Assembly (NCBI GenBank): GCA_044228795.1 | Contig: JBGAUE010000002.1 | Span: 142,033 to 206,032 of the forward strand | Reading direction: 5' to 3' | Length of the DNA stretch: 64,000 nucleotides | DNA from: M0108 sp044228795 | GTDB taxonomy: Bacteria > Pseudomonadota > Gammaproteobacteria > Chromatiales > Chromatiaceae | Part shown: in pieces, positions 16,447 through 26,255 of the stretch | How the letters are laid out: each line of letters opens with the position of its first letter | Position numbering within the stretch: position 1 is the first letter of the stretch | Position numbers and translations under genes: made by a program | Notes under the pieces: model-generated | The model's database searches: none | Seen by the model: only the letters and a program-made list of their open reading frames with translations | Told to the model about the DNA's origin: nothing

Positions 16447-18225
16447 TTATCGCGGCGGCCTGCGGGCCTCGCGGAACCAGGGACGGTACTCCTCCATCCG
16501 CTTCCGTTGTTCCGCGGGAGCTTGGCGGCGGCAGGTGGCATAGTCCTGGGTCCCAGGGGATGCCCCCCACCGCCTCTCCACGCAGTCGTTGGGGTTATAA
16601 CCCATCTCCAGCCCATCCTTGCGGGCGTAGATGTCGGCCAGGCTGAGGCGCCAGGGGCTACCGTCACTGCGCCTATAGGTGACGAAGCGCTCCTGGATGC
16701 GCCGGGCATGCAGACGCTCGATGCGGGCGGCGGCCGTGGCCGGTCTCTCGCCGCGCAGGACATAGAGTTCCGGATAGCTAATGATCCGCTCGGGCAGCCC
16801 GGCTAGGACCTTCAGGGCGATCAGCAGGCGCATGTCCCGGGAGGGGGTCGCGTAGTCCTCCCAGGGCCCGGTGGTCTCGAAGATGGCCGGGCCGTTGGGC
16901 ATGGGAACCTGGGTCCCAGGATGGGCGCGCAGGTAGGTCTCGCCATTGTCCACCGAGGTGACCCGAGTTTCGATCTGTTCCATCAGTGCCGCCAGGGTAG
17001 CATCATAGGCAGCCTCTGGGTCCAGTCCCCTGGGATTGATGAGGCGCTCCATGCGGGCATAGAAGTCCTCCGGCGACAGGTTGGCCTGCTCCGCCGAATA
17101 GGGTGGGGTGCCGTCACGGCCATTCATGTCGCCATTGGGCCGCAGGTGCGTCCCGGGGCCGCGGGCCACCAGAGGGCGGTGGGCCTTGAACCCAGGACCT
17201 GCGCTAGGCGTCTCGGCAAAGAGGAAGGTCCCTTCCCAAAAGCGTTTACGGCTGACCGAGTTGTCCGGCTGGGCGTCCACCGCGAGCAGGAGCCCACTGT
17301 GTCTGGCGGTCTGGGGAACCCACTTGACCAGAATCAGGGTGTGGCCATAGGGGTCGGCATAGAGAGTGCCAGGCCAGAGAGTCGCACGCTCCAGGGGTAC
17401 GGGGTAGAAGTCCGTGGCCTCATCCCGCAAGGCCGTGCGTCCGCTACCGGAGTGGACCTTGTCCATGAGCCGCCGGCTAAGGTCCCGGAAGGTTCCGGCC
17501 GGTGCGGGAAGGCCGGCAAAGGCACGGTCGATGATCGGGGCCTCGCAGCGGGGCGGGTTGTCACGGCTGCCGCGGCTGCAGGAACGGTAGGCGATAGGCA
17601 AGCCCAGCTTCCAGGCAAAGTAGGCATGGAGAAAATAAGACAGGTCCGCGCAGTCCGGCTCGGCAGGCAGGCCCCTATCCTCCCCCTTACCCAAATAGTC
17701 ATGGAGAAAGTTGCGCCCGGGGTCGGCCAGCACTGGGGCCAGCGATGGAAAGCTCAGAGACTCATTCGGCGGCGCATCGAAGAGGCGCTCGATCCAGACC
17801 GCATAAAGGGCCTGGGCCGCCAGATCCCATTCACCGCTGCCCCGGTCCCCGGCGCCACCACCGACCTGGACCTCGGCACAGGCCAGCACCCGGCCACCGC
17901 GCGTCGCCTCGACCCGGTAAGTCCCAGGCCTCGGTTCGAAGAGATTCCCGAGGAGGTTCCAGGGCGGGCCACCGCCCCGGGAGGTCCGCAGGCTGGTCCG
18001 ACGCCCATCCGGGTCCGTGATCTGGACTTGATCTAGGTCACCGCTGGTAGCGACCGCCAGGACCGCCAGCGGCTCCCCAGGCTGCGGTTGCAAGGGGGCG
18101 GTCCAGACCCAGGCCTGGTCCCCCTGCCGGCAGGAGGACGCGGCCAGGGCGTTAGCCGGAGAGATCAGACCCATAGCCAGCAAGCCCGCGGCCATCAGGG
18201 CAAGGAAGACGCTACGCGCTATCAT
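16447..18225 (-). CDS. Exported protein of unknown function with papain-like Cys-His-Asp set
   Basis: A 592-residue protein with a signal peptide (MIARSVFLALMAAG..., cleavage after NALA). The frame extends upstream to 18369, but the ATG at 18225 has GAGAGG just before it and starts the signal peptide. I do not recognise a named family. After a beta-rich N-terminal part, Cys192 in EPDCADLSYFLHAYF begins a helix, His295 lies in DPYGHTLILVKW and Asp317 in LLAVDAQPDN. This is the order and spacing expected for a papain/NlpC-like hydrolase. The C-terminal third is helical and charged, with several Arg-rich stretches. The adjacent DUF2272 lipoprotein gene lies 123 bp downstream on the same strand and may act with it. 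Confidence 0.7.
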   Translation of the reverse strand: MIARSVFLALMAAGLLAMGLISPANALAASSCRQGDQAWVWTAPLQPQPGEPLAVLAVATSGDLDQVQITDPDGRRTSLRTSRGGGPPWNLLGNLFEPRPGTYRVEATRGGRVLACAEVQVGGGAGDRGSGEWDLAAQALYAVWIERLFDAPPNESLSFPSLAPVLADPGRNFLHDYLGKGEDRGLPAEPDCADLSYFLHAYFAWKLGLPIAYRSCSRGSRDNPPRCEAPIIDRAFAGLPAPAGTFRDLSRRLMDKVHSGSGRTALRDEATDFYPVPLERATLWPGTLYADPYGHTLILVKWVPQTARHSGLLLAVDAQPDNSVSRKRFWEGTFLFAETPSAGPGFKAHRPLVARGPGTHLRPNGDMNGRDGTPPYSAEQANLSPEDFYARMERLINPRGLDPEAAYDATLAALMEQIETRVTSVDNGETYLRAHPGTQVPMPNGPAIFETTGPWEDYATPSRDMRLLIALKVLAGLPERIISYPELYVLRGERPATAAARIERLHARRIQERFVTYRRSDGSPWRLSLADIYARKDGLEMGYNPNDCVERRWGASPGTQDYATCRRQAPAEQRKRMEEYRPWFREARRPPR

Positions 18226-18426
18226 AGAAACCTCTCGAACTGAACCCGGGCTAGCGGGAGTGTAGCGCGATAGAGGACACTTTCGCGACTGAGGTACCCC
18301 GAGGACCCAGGGGACTAAGCCCAGGGAGCGCCCCAAGGGGCGTGGAGATAACCAAGTCATGATCCGCATCGGGGTCTGGCCCCCCGAGGGGCGCCATAAA
18401 GGCGGCGTAGCAGGCCCATGATCGCA

Positions 18427-19605
18427 TCAGTCGTCCTTGAGTTCCTTGTCCACGATGGCCGCCACCACCAGATCGCCCCAGACGTTGAGGGCGGTGATGG
18501 GATAGTCGAAGAAGCGATCCACCACCAGGTACAGAGCCAGGTAGGTCGGAGGCAGGCCGAGCAGATCGAGCATGAAGGCCATCATGGCGATACCGCCCCC
18601 GGGAATGCCAGCGGTGCCCGCGGAGGAGGCCATGGTCAGCAGGACAATGAAGACCGTCTGCCAGGGACTCAGATCAGCGCCAGCCAATTGCGACATAAAG
18701 ATCAGCAGGATGGATTGGTAGAGAGCCGAGCCGTGCATATTCAGCGTAGCCCCCAGGGGCAGGGTCAGGCTGGTGATCCGCTCGCTAACCCCGAAGGCCT
18801 CCAGGGCACGCTTGGAGATGGGATAGGTAGCACTACTGGAGGCCGTGGACAGCGCGGTGAGCAGAGGCTCCCGGCAGGCTGTTACCAGTGCCCAGGGGGG
18901 GCGACCGGTACGGGCGCGGTAAAGGGCGGGCATGACCACCGCGCCGTGCAGGACAGCAGCCAAAACCACGGCCCAGACGAAGGCGCGAAGTTGGAAGACC
19001 CCGGTCCAGTCCAGGGTGGCGAGGCTGGCATAGACCAGGCCGAAAATACCGAGCGGAGCGAGGGCCAGGACCCCATTCAGGGTCTGCATCAGCAGGGCGT
19101 CCAGGGCCTGGGCAGCACCAACCAGGGTGGTCCTCTGGTGCTTGACGAGGCGACGGGAGGCGACGGCCGCGATCACAGCGACAAAGACGATGTGCAGGAC
19201 GTTGCCCGCGGCGAGGGAGGCGAAGAGATTACTGGGGATGAAGTTATCCACCAACCGATCCAGGCTGAAGCCGGACGCGCTCGGGGTTGCCTGCTGCAGG
19301 TTCAGCAGGCCAGCGGGGACGTCACGGGAAAGGGCTAGACCGAGCAAGGTCCCGATGGTGGCAGCCACCGCGGAGGTGGCGAGGTAGTAAATGAAGGTGC
19401 GGCCACCGATGCGCCGGAGATTGTCCCCGCCCGCCAGGGAGGCATAGATGGAGACCAGGATCAGGGGCAAGATCAGGAGTTTGAGGACGGAGATGAAGAT
19501 CTGCCCCAGCCAGGCGACATAGGATCCCCCGGCCGGTAAGAACAGGGCTAGGGCGATGCCCAGCAGGAGCCCACCGGGGATGGAGTAGAGATAACGCAGG
19601 GGCAT
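18427..19605 (-). CDS. Dicarboxylate/amino acid:cation symporter (DAACS family)
   Basis: Inner-membrane secondary transporter of 392 residues, related to GltP/DctA, that imports glutamate, aspartate or C4-dicarboxylates with Na+ or H+. Hallmarks are the serine-rich hairpin TASSSATYPIS, the LPLGATLNMHGSALY motif, the second hairpin SSAGTAGIPGGG and the C-terminal VDRFFDYPITALNVWGD. Eight helices and two re-entrant loops are expected. The substrate is not fixed by the sequence; the usual NMDGT is NMHGS here, which might change cation or substrate preference. Confidence 0.88.
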   Translation of the reverse strand: MPLRYLYSIPGGLLLGIALALFLPAGGSYVAWLGQIFISVLKLLILPLILVSIYASLAGGDNLRRIGGRTFIYYLATSAVAATIGTLLGLALSRDVPAGLLNLQQATPSASGFSLDRLVDNFIPSNLFASLAAGNVLHIVFVAVIAAVASRRLVKHQRTTLVGAAQALDALLMQTLNGVLALAPLGIFGLVYASLATLDWTGVFQLRAFVWAVVLAAVLHGAVVMPALYRARTGRPPWALVTACREPLLTALSTASSSATYPISKRALEAFGVSERITSLTLPLGATLNMHGSALYQSILLIFMSQLAGADLSPWQTVFIVLLTMASSAGTAGIPGGGIAMMAFMLDLLGLPPTYLALYLVVDRFFDYPITALNVWGDLVVAAIVDKELKDD

Positions 19606-19695
19606 GGCGGATTCCGGAATGGTTTAGTTCGGACTGCAATCCGACCGGGATGGTTAGGACTCGTCCGCGTGACCCGCCTGGGGGCGGAGCCCGAC

Positions 19696-21132
19696 CTACC
19701 AACCGAGGCGCCGCTGGTTGCGGTCCACTTCGTCCTGGTCGCTGTAGTAGGTCTTGTGACCACCCCGGTCGATGTAGCGCTCGTGGCCTTTGCCGGCGAT
19801 CAGGGCCACCCAGGGCTCATCCGCAGGGCAACTGGCTAGCAGGTCGAAGAGGCGGGCGATGGCCTCGGGACGATCCACCACCACCTCCGGGGCCTGACCC
19901 GGTATGCCGGTCAGGATATCCGCGATGATCCGCTCGGGGTCCTCGGTACGGGGGTTGTCCGAGGTCACGATGATCCGATCGGAGTGGCGCGCCACCGCGG
20001 CACCCATGAGGGGGCGCTTAACCTGATCGCGATCCCCGCCGCAGCCGAACAGGGTCACGACCCTGGCGCCGGGCCAGGCGGCGCGGATGGCCGTCAGGAT
20101 GGTCTCCAGGGCGTCCGGTGTATGGGCGAAGTCGATCACCAGGGTCCGGTTGCCGATCACCTGGCACTCAAAACGTCCGTCCACCGGCTTCAGGCTCTGC
20201 CAGTAGGGGCGCTCCCCCGGGCCCAGGACGCCATCCGCCAGGGCCGCGGCCAGGGCATAGTTGGCGCGATTGTACTCCAGGGCCAGGAAAGGCTTGGCGG
20301 CGATGGCCTCTGGATTCAGGGCTGCGGGGGCCAGGATGTCGATCGGGACCCGCGACTCGCCGCGCGCCCGCAGGCGGTTAGCAACCTCGGGGCTGGAGCA
20401 GAAGAGGCGCCCCCCTTCCTGAATCAAATCCAGGATGCGGGCCTTGGCGGCAAAGTACGACGCCTCGTCACGATGGTAATCCAAATGGTCCTGAGAGAAG
20501 TTGGTCCAGCCGGCATTCTGCAAGGGGATACCCTGGGCTCGCCCCTGGTCCAAGGCATGACTGCTGAGCTCCATGGCCACCACATCACACCTTCCCTGCT
20601 CCGCGTGGAGTAACCGGCGCAGCTCGATCAGGGGCGGTGAGGTGAAGCCGGTCTCAGCAAGAAGCTGGCCGTTACGGGAGACGCCCAGGGTGCCGATGGT
20701 CAGGATCCGCTGCCCCTGGGCCGCGAGCATGGACTCCAGGTATTTGACGGTAGTGGTCTTGCCGTTGGTCCCGGTGACGCCTAGGAAGCATGGGGAGCCC
20801 GGAGCCAGCGGGTAGACCAGGTCGCAGAAGCGTCGCACCGTCTCGGCCCAGTCCCCGGGTCGGGTGACGTAGATCCCCTTGCCCGGCAGGGCGTCAAGGC
20901 AGTCGAGCATCTGGTTGGTGACCAGAACCGCGCAGGCGCTGGCCGCCAGATAGCGCTCATAGATCTCCCGATCGCTCCTGCCGTCCGCAAAGCGCTGAAA
21001 GAAGAGGATAGAGCCCGGATCGCAAGCGTCCGCGCGCCACTGGATGTTGGTCAGGGTCGCGGGGCAGGCCGACGCGCGCCGCCAGGCGAAGTCGACAGTC
21101 TCGAGCAGGTGGGATAGGGGGTCAGAGGGCAT
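19696..21132 (-). CDS. murE: Mur ligase, MurE-type (UDP-MurNAc-tripeptide synthetase), stand-alone
   Basis: A 478-residue ATP-dependent Mur ligase. The central domain has GVTGTNGKTTT (ATP loop), ELSSHALDQGR and FSQDHLDYH, and the C-terminal domain has DNPRTEDP. The DNPR motif is the meso-diaminopimelate-selective sequence of Gram-negative MurE. The N-terminal UDP-sugar domain is short and divergent. MurE normally sits in the dcw cluster with murF, mraY and ftsI; here it stands alone beside a symporter and a sulfatase. It could be a second MurE, a peptidoglycan recycling (Mpl-like) ligase or a ligase for another molecule. Confidence 0.82.
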   Translation of the reverse strand: MPSDPLSHLLETVDFAWRRASACPATLTNIQWRADACDPGSILFFQRFADGRSDREIYERYLAASACAVLVTNQMLDCLDALPGKGIYVTRPGDWAETVRRFCDLVYPLAPGSPCFLGVTGTNGKTTTVKYLESMLAAQGQRILTIGTLGVSRNGQLLAETGFTSPPLIELRRLLHAEQGRCDVVAMELSSHALDQGRAQGIPLQNAGWTNFSQDHLDYHRDEASYFAAKARILDLIQEGGRLFCSSPEVANRLRARGESRVPIDILAPAALNPEAIAAKPFLALEYNRANYALAAALADGVLGPGERPYWQSLKPVDGRFECQVIGNRTLVIDFAHTPDALETILTAIRAAWPGARVVTLFGCGGDRDQVKRPLMGAAVARHSDRIIVTSDNPRTEDPERIIADILTGIPGQAPEVVVDRPEAIARLFDLLASCPADEPWVALIAGKGHERYIDRGGHKTYYSDQDEVDRNQRRLGW

Positions 21133-21380
21133 GGCAATCCGGTGTAATTCGCTGGGGCGATACTATAACAAGCCATGCCGGCCGCGCCTGGGCATAACGT
21201 ATCAGCAGGCGCAAAGAATCCACTTCGAAGCCATAGCCAACATCCGAGAATGTTCAGGCACCTATGACCTTAAGCGAACATCGTTGTTCAGGTTGTTTAA
21301 AAATAACAAGCGAGAACCAGAATAAAGCCGAAGTACAGCAGTTATAGACGGTGTATGGCGAGCCATCACAGTCGGCCCAC

Positions 21381-23681
21381 CTATTCGTAGTGGCATTCAA
21401 TGCCCAAGTAGTTATTGACCAGCGTATAGTCGGTCGAGTCAGTCGTACCGCTTTCATCGATGTCATACCAGCTGCTGCCTCCCGCCTCGGCGAAGCCATT
21501 GAGGTTGTCAAGGTCGTCATTATTGACAATCCCATCCTGATTGCCATCAATGCTGGCGATGTAACCTTCGGGTGGACCTGGCGGGCAGGGCTGGACGCCA
21601 TTCATCACCAGGTTCAACTGGTGCACGAGTTCCGCGAAGATCGCCTTCAGTTCAGCGCCATCGGGCAACCCGGTATCCGGATTAATCAGGTTGTCCCCTT
21701 CGCGATCGATGGCAGGGTCGCGTTCGGCTTCATCAATCTGGTAAAACTCGGTTGTATTGTTTTCATTGCAGTTGGGGTATTCGTCCGCCGGTGGCGCGGG
21801 ATCACCCACGTAGTGGTTACGCACGACCTTATAGGAATCGTTGCGCATCGCTTGGGCAGACAGTGGCTGCAGACTGAGCATCGCCTGATTATTGTTGTAC
21901 AGATACTGGTTGACCTCGCAACACTGTGTGTATCCACCGGCGGGCACATCGGCCATGTCCGGCTCCGGTCCCCACCAAATGCCGCCGTTGTCATGACAAA
22001 CCGTTTTGGATACGGGTATCTGGCTACAGCTCGTAGCCAGACTACAGGGCGGGTTGATTACACCACCCGCCTGTTGGTTGTTGCCCACCTGGGTAAAATT
22101 GTACTCACGCTGGCTGGCCGCGCCCGGCGTGGTGAGGTAGGGCAGCATAGACGCGGAATCCAGCGCGCGGGGTACGCGTTCATGCACATTCTTGATACCG
22201 GCGATTTCGGCAAACAGTTCATACAGGTCGGCGATGTTCACCATATTCCCAACCTCGCGATTGGGCTGATTAACCAGAGGCCCGGCGACGATCAGTGGCA
22301 CCCAGACACCCGTCTGGTAGGCCGTGCCTTTAGCGCGACCCGTATCGAAAGGCAGTTTCACCGAATACCCCAGCGTACCGTTGTCACCGAGAATGACGAT
22401 CATGGTATTGCTGTCCGGATTGAGAACCAAGGATTGATCGTCGTTAAGCGTTGCCACTCCGGTAGAGACCAACAGTCGTGACAGTTCGAAATCCAGCGCC
22501 TCTATCATCAAGGTGGTTAGCTCACGCTGGTCCAATAACACCTGGTCCGTTACATCGGTTGGCGCATTCGCCGGGGCTGCGCACAACAAGCGGCTGACCT
22601 CCTCCGGTTGCGCGGATTTCGCAGTCAACACCGCCTGTGGCGGCTGCATCACTGGAGTATGCGCGGAGGAGAAACTGACGGTCGCCATCCAGGGTTGATC
22701 CGCCGACTGGCTCGTTATCCAGTCAATCGCCCCGTCCACCGGGACAATGCCACGATAAGTGCGCGCGCGAATATCCGTCGTCGGCACGGCGATGGCCTGG
22801 CCATTTTCATCGTTGATCCACAGCGGAGAGACGTAATGCGCATTGTACTTGCTGAAACCCGCCTGGATGTTCGCGGGCACCGTGGTTTTACATTGCAGGC
22901 CCGGCTCCAGAATGCCGCCATTGTCGCGGCAGGCTCGACCCGGAGGAATCCCTCCTGCCGTACCCATATTGGTGCAATGCCCATCGGCGGTGTAGCACGC
23001 GCCTTGGTCAGCGCCAAATACCGGGTCCTGGTCCTTGCCGGGCACGAAGCCACAGAGGTAGCGACCACTAAAGGCTTCACCCAGTCCGGCAGAGGAATCA
23101 ATCGAGGAAGGGTCTCCGGTCTCGTCCAGCCAGCCATAAAAGTAATCCCAGCCAAGCGCGCTTACCATCGCTTCCTTGTAAGGATTGTTTTGCTGCAACG
23201 CAATATGGAATTTGCCGAATAGCGCATTCTGGTAGCCGCGCTGTTTCAGCAATTTCGGCAGCGTCACTTCGTAGGGTGAAACCTGATAGTTGGCGAGATC
23301 ATACTGGCCCAGTGCACCCAGCACCTGGGTGCGCAGCGGGTAGCGACCGGTAAAAAATACGGCGCGACTGGTGGAGCATGCAGGCATCGCCCAGGTGTTG
23401 CGAAACATAATCCCTTGGCTGGCGATGGTGTTGATATTCGGCAATTCGGGAGACCGGTCTTCCGGTTGCTCCGGTGGAATGGGTAGTTGGTCGAAGGGCT
23501 GCAGGCCGCCGTAGCCAAACACCGTCATCTGGTCGATGCCGACATCGTCCATGACGATGAACAATATATTGGGCGGATGTTTTACCTCGGGGCTGTTATT
23601 TGAGGAACTACAGCCCGCAACCAGCGCGGTGAGTGCAACAAGTAGGCAGATACAAAGTGACTGATTGCTGAAGTGACGCAA
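21381..23681 (-). CDS. Sulfatase-family lipoprotein with C-terminal dockerin-like repeats
   Basis: A 766-residue predicted lipoprotein (lipobox VAGC, C24) of the alkaline phosphatase/sulfatase superfamily. Metal ligands appear in IVMDDVG (D45-D46) and ILGDNG. The active-site loop is CSTSR at 102-106 followed by FTGRYP. Cys would be converted to formylglycine, but the third position is Thr, where type I sulfatases have Pro. An insert with many Cys lies mid-protein. The last about 60 residues (DGNQDGIVNNDDL ... DIDESGTTDSTDY) are two dockerin/EF-hand-like calcium loops. Start is a TTG. The DNA looks less GC-rich than the flanks, suggesting transfer. No sulfatase-maturing enzyme gene is nearby. 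Confidence 0.85.
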   Translation of the reverse strand: MRHFSNQSLCICLLVALTALVAGCSSSNNSPEVKHPPNILFIVMDDVGIDQMTVFGYGGLQPFDQLPIPPEQPEDRSPELPNINTIASQGIMFRNTWAMPACSTSRAVFFTGRYPLRTQVLGALGQYDLANYQVSPYEVTLPKLLKQRGYQNALFGKFHIALQQNNPYKEAMVSALGWDYFYGWLDETGDPSSIDSSAGLGEAFSGRYLCGFVPGKDQDPVFGADQGACYTADGHCTNMGTAGGIPPGRACRDNGGILEPGLQCKTTVPANIQAGFSKYNAHYVSPLWINDENGQAIAVPTTDIRARTYRGIVPVDGAIDWITSQSADQPWMATVSFSSAHTPVMQPPQAVLTAKSAQPEEVSRLLCAAPANAPTDVTDQVLLDQRELTTLMIEALDFELSRLLVSTGVATLNDDQSLVLNPDSNTMIVILGDNGTLGYSVKLPFDTGRAKGTAYQTGVWVPLIVAGPLVNQPNREVGNMVNIADLYELFAEIAGIKNVHERVPRALDSASMLPYLTTPGAASQREYNFTQVGNNQQAGGVINPPCSLATSCSQIPVSKTVCHDNGGIWWGPEPDMADVPAGGYTQCCEVNQYLYNNNQAMLSLQPLSAQAMRNDSYKVVRNHYVGDPAPPADEYPNCNENNTTEFYQIDEAERDPAIDREGDNLINPDTGLPDGAELKAIFAELVHQLNLVMNGVQPCPPGPPEGYIASIDGNQDGIVNNDDLDNLNGFAEAGGSSWYDIDESGTTDSTDYTLVNNYLGIECHYE

Positions 23682-23976
23682 TGGCGGATTACTCTTGCTA
23701 TCATCTTAAAGGTTTGATTATACGATAGATGGAGCGGGCAGCCCAGACAGTGTATCGCTTCACCACACCGGTTGTTGGAGTTGCCTGAACGGCCTTTAGG
23801 TGCAGTTCCCAATGATGAGCAGTACAGGCACCGCGGCCGGCACAAAGCGAGCAACCCCGGGCCTTCCAGAGTTGGTCCCAAGCGAGCTATCCATAACAGT
23901 TACTGATTTGTAATCTGACAAAGTAGAACTGACCTCTGGCCCTTAAGGCTTCCGCAAAAGAAATGAGGTATGGACC

Positions 23977-25857
23977 ATGTACGATAAGCTTCCCACCTGG
24001 CTGGCGCTGGCCATGAGTTGCGGCCCCCTGACGGCCCAAGCCGCGGAGTTCCCCTACCGCAATCCGGACCTGCCCGTCGAACAACGGGTTGCCGACCTGC
24101 TCGGGCGCATGACGCTTGACGAAAAGCTGGGCCAGATGGTCATGGGTGGGCGCGACTGGGTGACACCAACCCAGGTCGGGGCACTCTACCTGGGCGCGAT
24201 GCTATCCGGCGGCGACAGCCCGCCCCCCACCCCCAACACCCCAGACGGCTGGGCAACCCTGATTCAGGACTACCAGGCGGCGGCCCTGGGCACCCGCCTC
24301 GGCATCCCCCTCCTCTATGGCATCGACGCGGTCCATGGCTTTGGCGCCTTGCCCGGAGCGACCGTCTTCCCCCACCAGGTGGCACTGGCCGCGGCGGGAG
24401 ACGAAGACCTGATGCGCCGCATCGGCGCGGCCACGGCCCGCGAACTCGCCGCCGTCGGTCTCTACTGGAACTTCGCACCCCTGGTGGCGGTGGTCAACGA
24501 CATCCGCTGGGGACGCGCCTACGAATCCCTGGGCGAGAATACCGAGCTGGTCACCCGACTCGCCCTGGCCTATGCCACCGGCTACCACAGCGGTCTGGCG
24601 GAGCTGGGGCCGGGACTCCCCCGTCCGCTGCTGACCGCCAAACATTTCCTGGGCGATGGCGGTGTCACTTTTGGCAGTTCCCATTTCGAGATGAAGGACG
24701 CCTGGTCGCTGCTGGACCGGGGGGACACGCGCGGCGCGGAATCCACCCTCCTGGCGCGTTTCCTGCCGCCTTTCCAGGCACAGGTCGAGGCCGGAACCGG
24801 AGCCGTCATGGTCTCCTACAGCCAGTGGAACGGGACCCTGATGCATGGCCATACCAGGCTGATCCAGGGAGTCCTGCGCCAACAACTCGGCTTCCGGGGC
24901 CTGGTGCTCTCCGACTGGGAGGCCGTGGAGCTGCTCCCGGCGCCAGGCTTCGACCAGCAAGTGGCCATGGCCGTCAACGCGGGCGTGGATATCCTCATGG
25001 AGCCCGCCAGAAGCACGGAGGTCATCGGTCTGCTGCGCGGGCTCGTCACCCGTAACCAGATCTCCTCTCACCGTATCGATGAGGCCGTCGCCCATGTCCT
25101 GCGCGTGAAATTTGCCATGGGTCTCTTCGAACACCCAGGGCCGGTCACGGCCGCAGCAGGGCAGATCGGCAGCCCCCAACACCGCGCCCTGGCCCGGGAG
25201 GCGGTCCGCAAGTCCCAGGTCCTGCTCAAAAACCAGGACGCACTCCCGCTGCGGCGCGGCCAGCACCTCCGGGTGGCTGGGGCTCACGCCGACGACCTGG
25301 GCTTGCAGAGCGGGGGTTGGACCCTCGCCTGGAGTGGCTTTCAGGGCGACAACGCCCGCCTGCCCGGGGGAACCAGCATCCTTGCCGGCCTGCGTCAGGT
25401 CGGTGGGGTCACCACCCGGATTGACTATTCAGCGAACGGCGACTTTACCGGCCCCCCGGCCGACGTGGCCCTGGTCCTGGTCGGCGAGCCGCCCTATGCC
25501 GAGTGGTTAGGCGACCGCGATGACCAGGGCCTGCGGCTTTCGCCCCAGGATCAGGCCCTCATCGCCAAGATGCGCCCCCTGGCGCGCAAGTTGGTCCTGG
25601 TGATGGTCTCCGGACGGCCACTCATCCTCGATCAGGCCCTCGCGGCCAGCGACGCCCTAGTCGCGGCCTGGCTGCCCGGTAGCGAGGGTGCCGGTGTCGC
25701 CGACACCCTGTTCGGCGACGCCCTCTTCACCGGCAAGTTACCCTATGCCTGGCCGCGCGACGCCAACAGCCTCTTACCAGCAAACGCCTCCCCAGCGGAG
25801 CGCCAGCCGGGCCTTCTGTATGAATTCGGCTACGGCTTGAGTGCAACAAAATCATGA
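23977..25857 (+). CDS. Glycoside hydrolase family 3 beta-glucosidase-like, periplasmic
   Basis: Exported enzyme of 626 residues with signal peptide to TAQAA (about residue 22), related to BglX and plant-type beta-glucan exohydrolases. The GH3 N-terminal barrel shows IPLLYGIDAVHG, KHFLGDGG (K222-H223) and the nucleophile Asp313 in GLVLSDWEA. The C-terminal alpha/beta sandwich domain follows and ends with YEFGYGLS. The expected action is release of glucose from beta-linked oligosaccharides. GAGG lies 8 nt before the ATG. It is divergent from the sulfatase gene, and the two could form a small polysaccharide-degrading pair. Confidence 0.9.
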   Translation: MYDKLPTWLALAMSCGPLTAQAAEFPYRNPDLPVEQRVADLLGRMTLDEKLGQMVMGGRDWVTPTQVGALYLGAMLSGGDSPPPTPNTPDGWATLIQDYQAAALGTRLGIPLLYGIDAVHGFGALPGATVFPHQVALAAAGDEDLMRRIGAATARELAAVGLYWNFAPLVAVVNDIRWGRAYESLGENTELVTRLALAYATGYHSGLAELGPGLPRPLLTAKHFLGDGGVTFGSSHFEMKDAWSLLDRGDTRGAESTLLARFLPPFQAQVEAGTGAVMVSYSQWNGTLMHGHTRLIQGVLRQQLGFRGLVLSDWEAVELLPAPGFDQQVAMAVNAGVDILMEPARSTEVIGLLRGLVTRNQISSHRIDEAVAHVLRVKFAMGLFEHPGPVTAAAGQIGSPQHRALAREAVRKSQVLLKNQDALPLRRGQHLRVAGAHADDLGLQSGGWTLAWSGFQGDNARLPGGTSILAGLRQVGGVTTRIDYSANGDFTGPPADVALVLVGEPPYAEWLGDRDDQGLRLSPQDQALIAKMRPLARKLVLVMVSGRPLILDQALAASDALVAAWLPGSEGAGVADTLFGDALFTGKLPYAWPRDANSLLPANASPAERQPGLLYEFGYGLSATKS

Positions 25858-25889
25858 AGTTGATTTAGCGGCAAGGCAAAAATCTGGGG

Positions 25890-26255
25890 CTATGTCCTCG
25901 AACATCGTGATGTCCTCGACGAGGTCTGCCCGAGCTTTCTGCCAAGTTGGGTACCGGTGCCAGTGGTCCCGTTCAGACTTCAAGGGGCCGAAGCAGCCCT
26001 CGACTCCCGCGTTAATTTAGCCATCGCCTGTGCGGCTCATGCTGACCTTGAGAACGTGGGCCTTGAGCAGCTTCCACAAGTCGTGGCTGGCGCATAGCAC
26101 ACCCCCTGATCCGAAGGGTGGGTCACGGGCCTCTGCGGCGGCCGGCGCCGCTAGAGCACTAACTGCAGCGCATCACTGGCCCAGGTGCTGTTCCAATCGC
26201 CCCCCGACGACCTGCCCTCCACCTAGGGGACGTCAGTCCCTGACCACGGCCAGTT
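25890..26255 (-). pseudogene. Decayed IS3-family transposase (orfB) fragment
   Basis: The 550-bp gap after the GH3 gene contains a broken integrase-type transposase on the minus strand. Pieces read in order, in shifting frames, as LAVVRD, RQVVGG, WASDALQLVL, HPSDQGVCYA, SHDLWKLLKAHVLKVSMSRTGDG, then INAGVEGCFGPLKSERDHW and ARADLVEDITMF. This is the second half of an IS3-type DDE domain (HSDQG...YAS...SMSRKGDC...ES.FG.LK.E). At least three stop codons and two frameshifts make it nonfunctional, and no inverted ends were found. The remainder to 26409 holds nothing else recognised. Confidence 0.75.

Noticed and set aside
24202..25287. 361-codon minus-strand frame opposite the GH3 gene
   Set aside because: The GH3 frame carries all catalytic motifs; the antisense frame is a GC-bias artefact.
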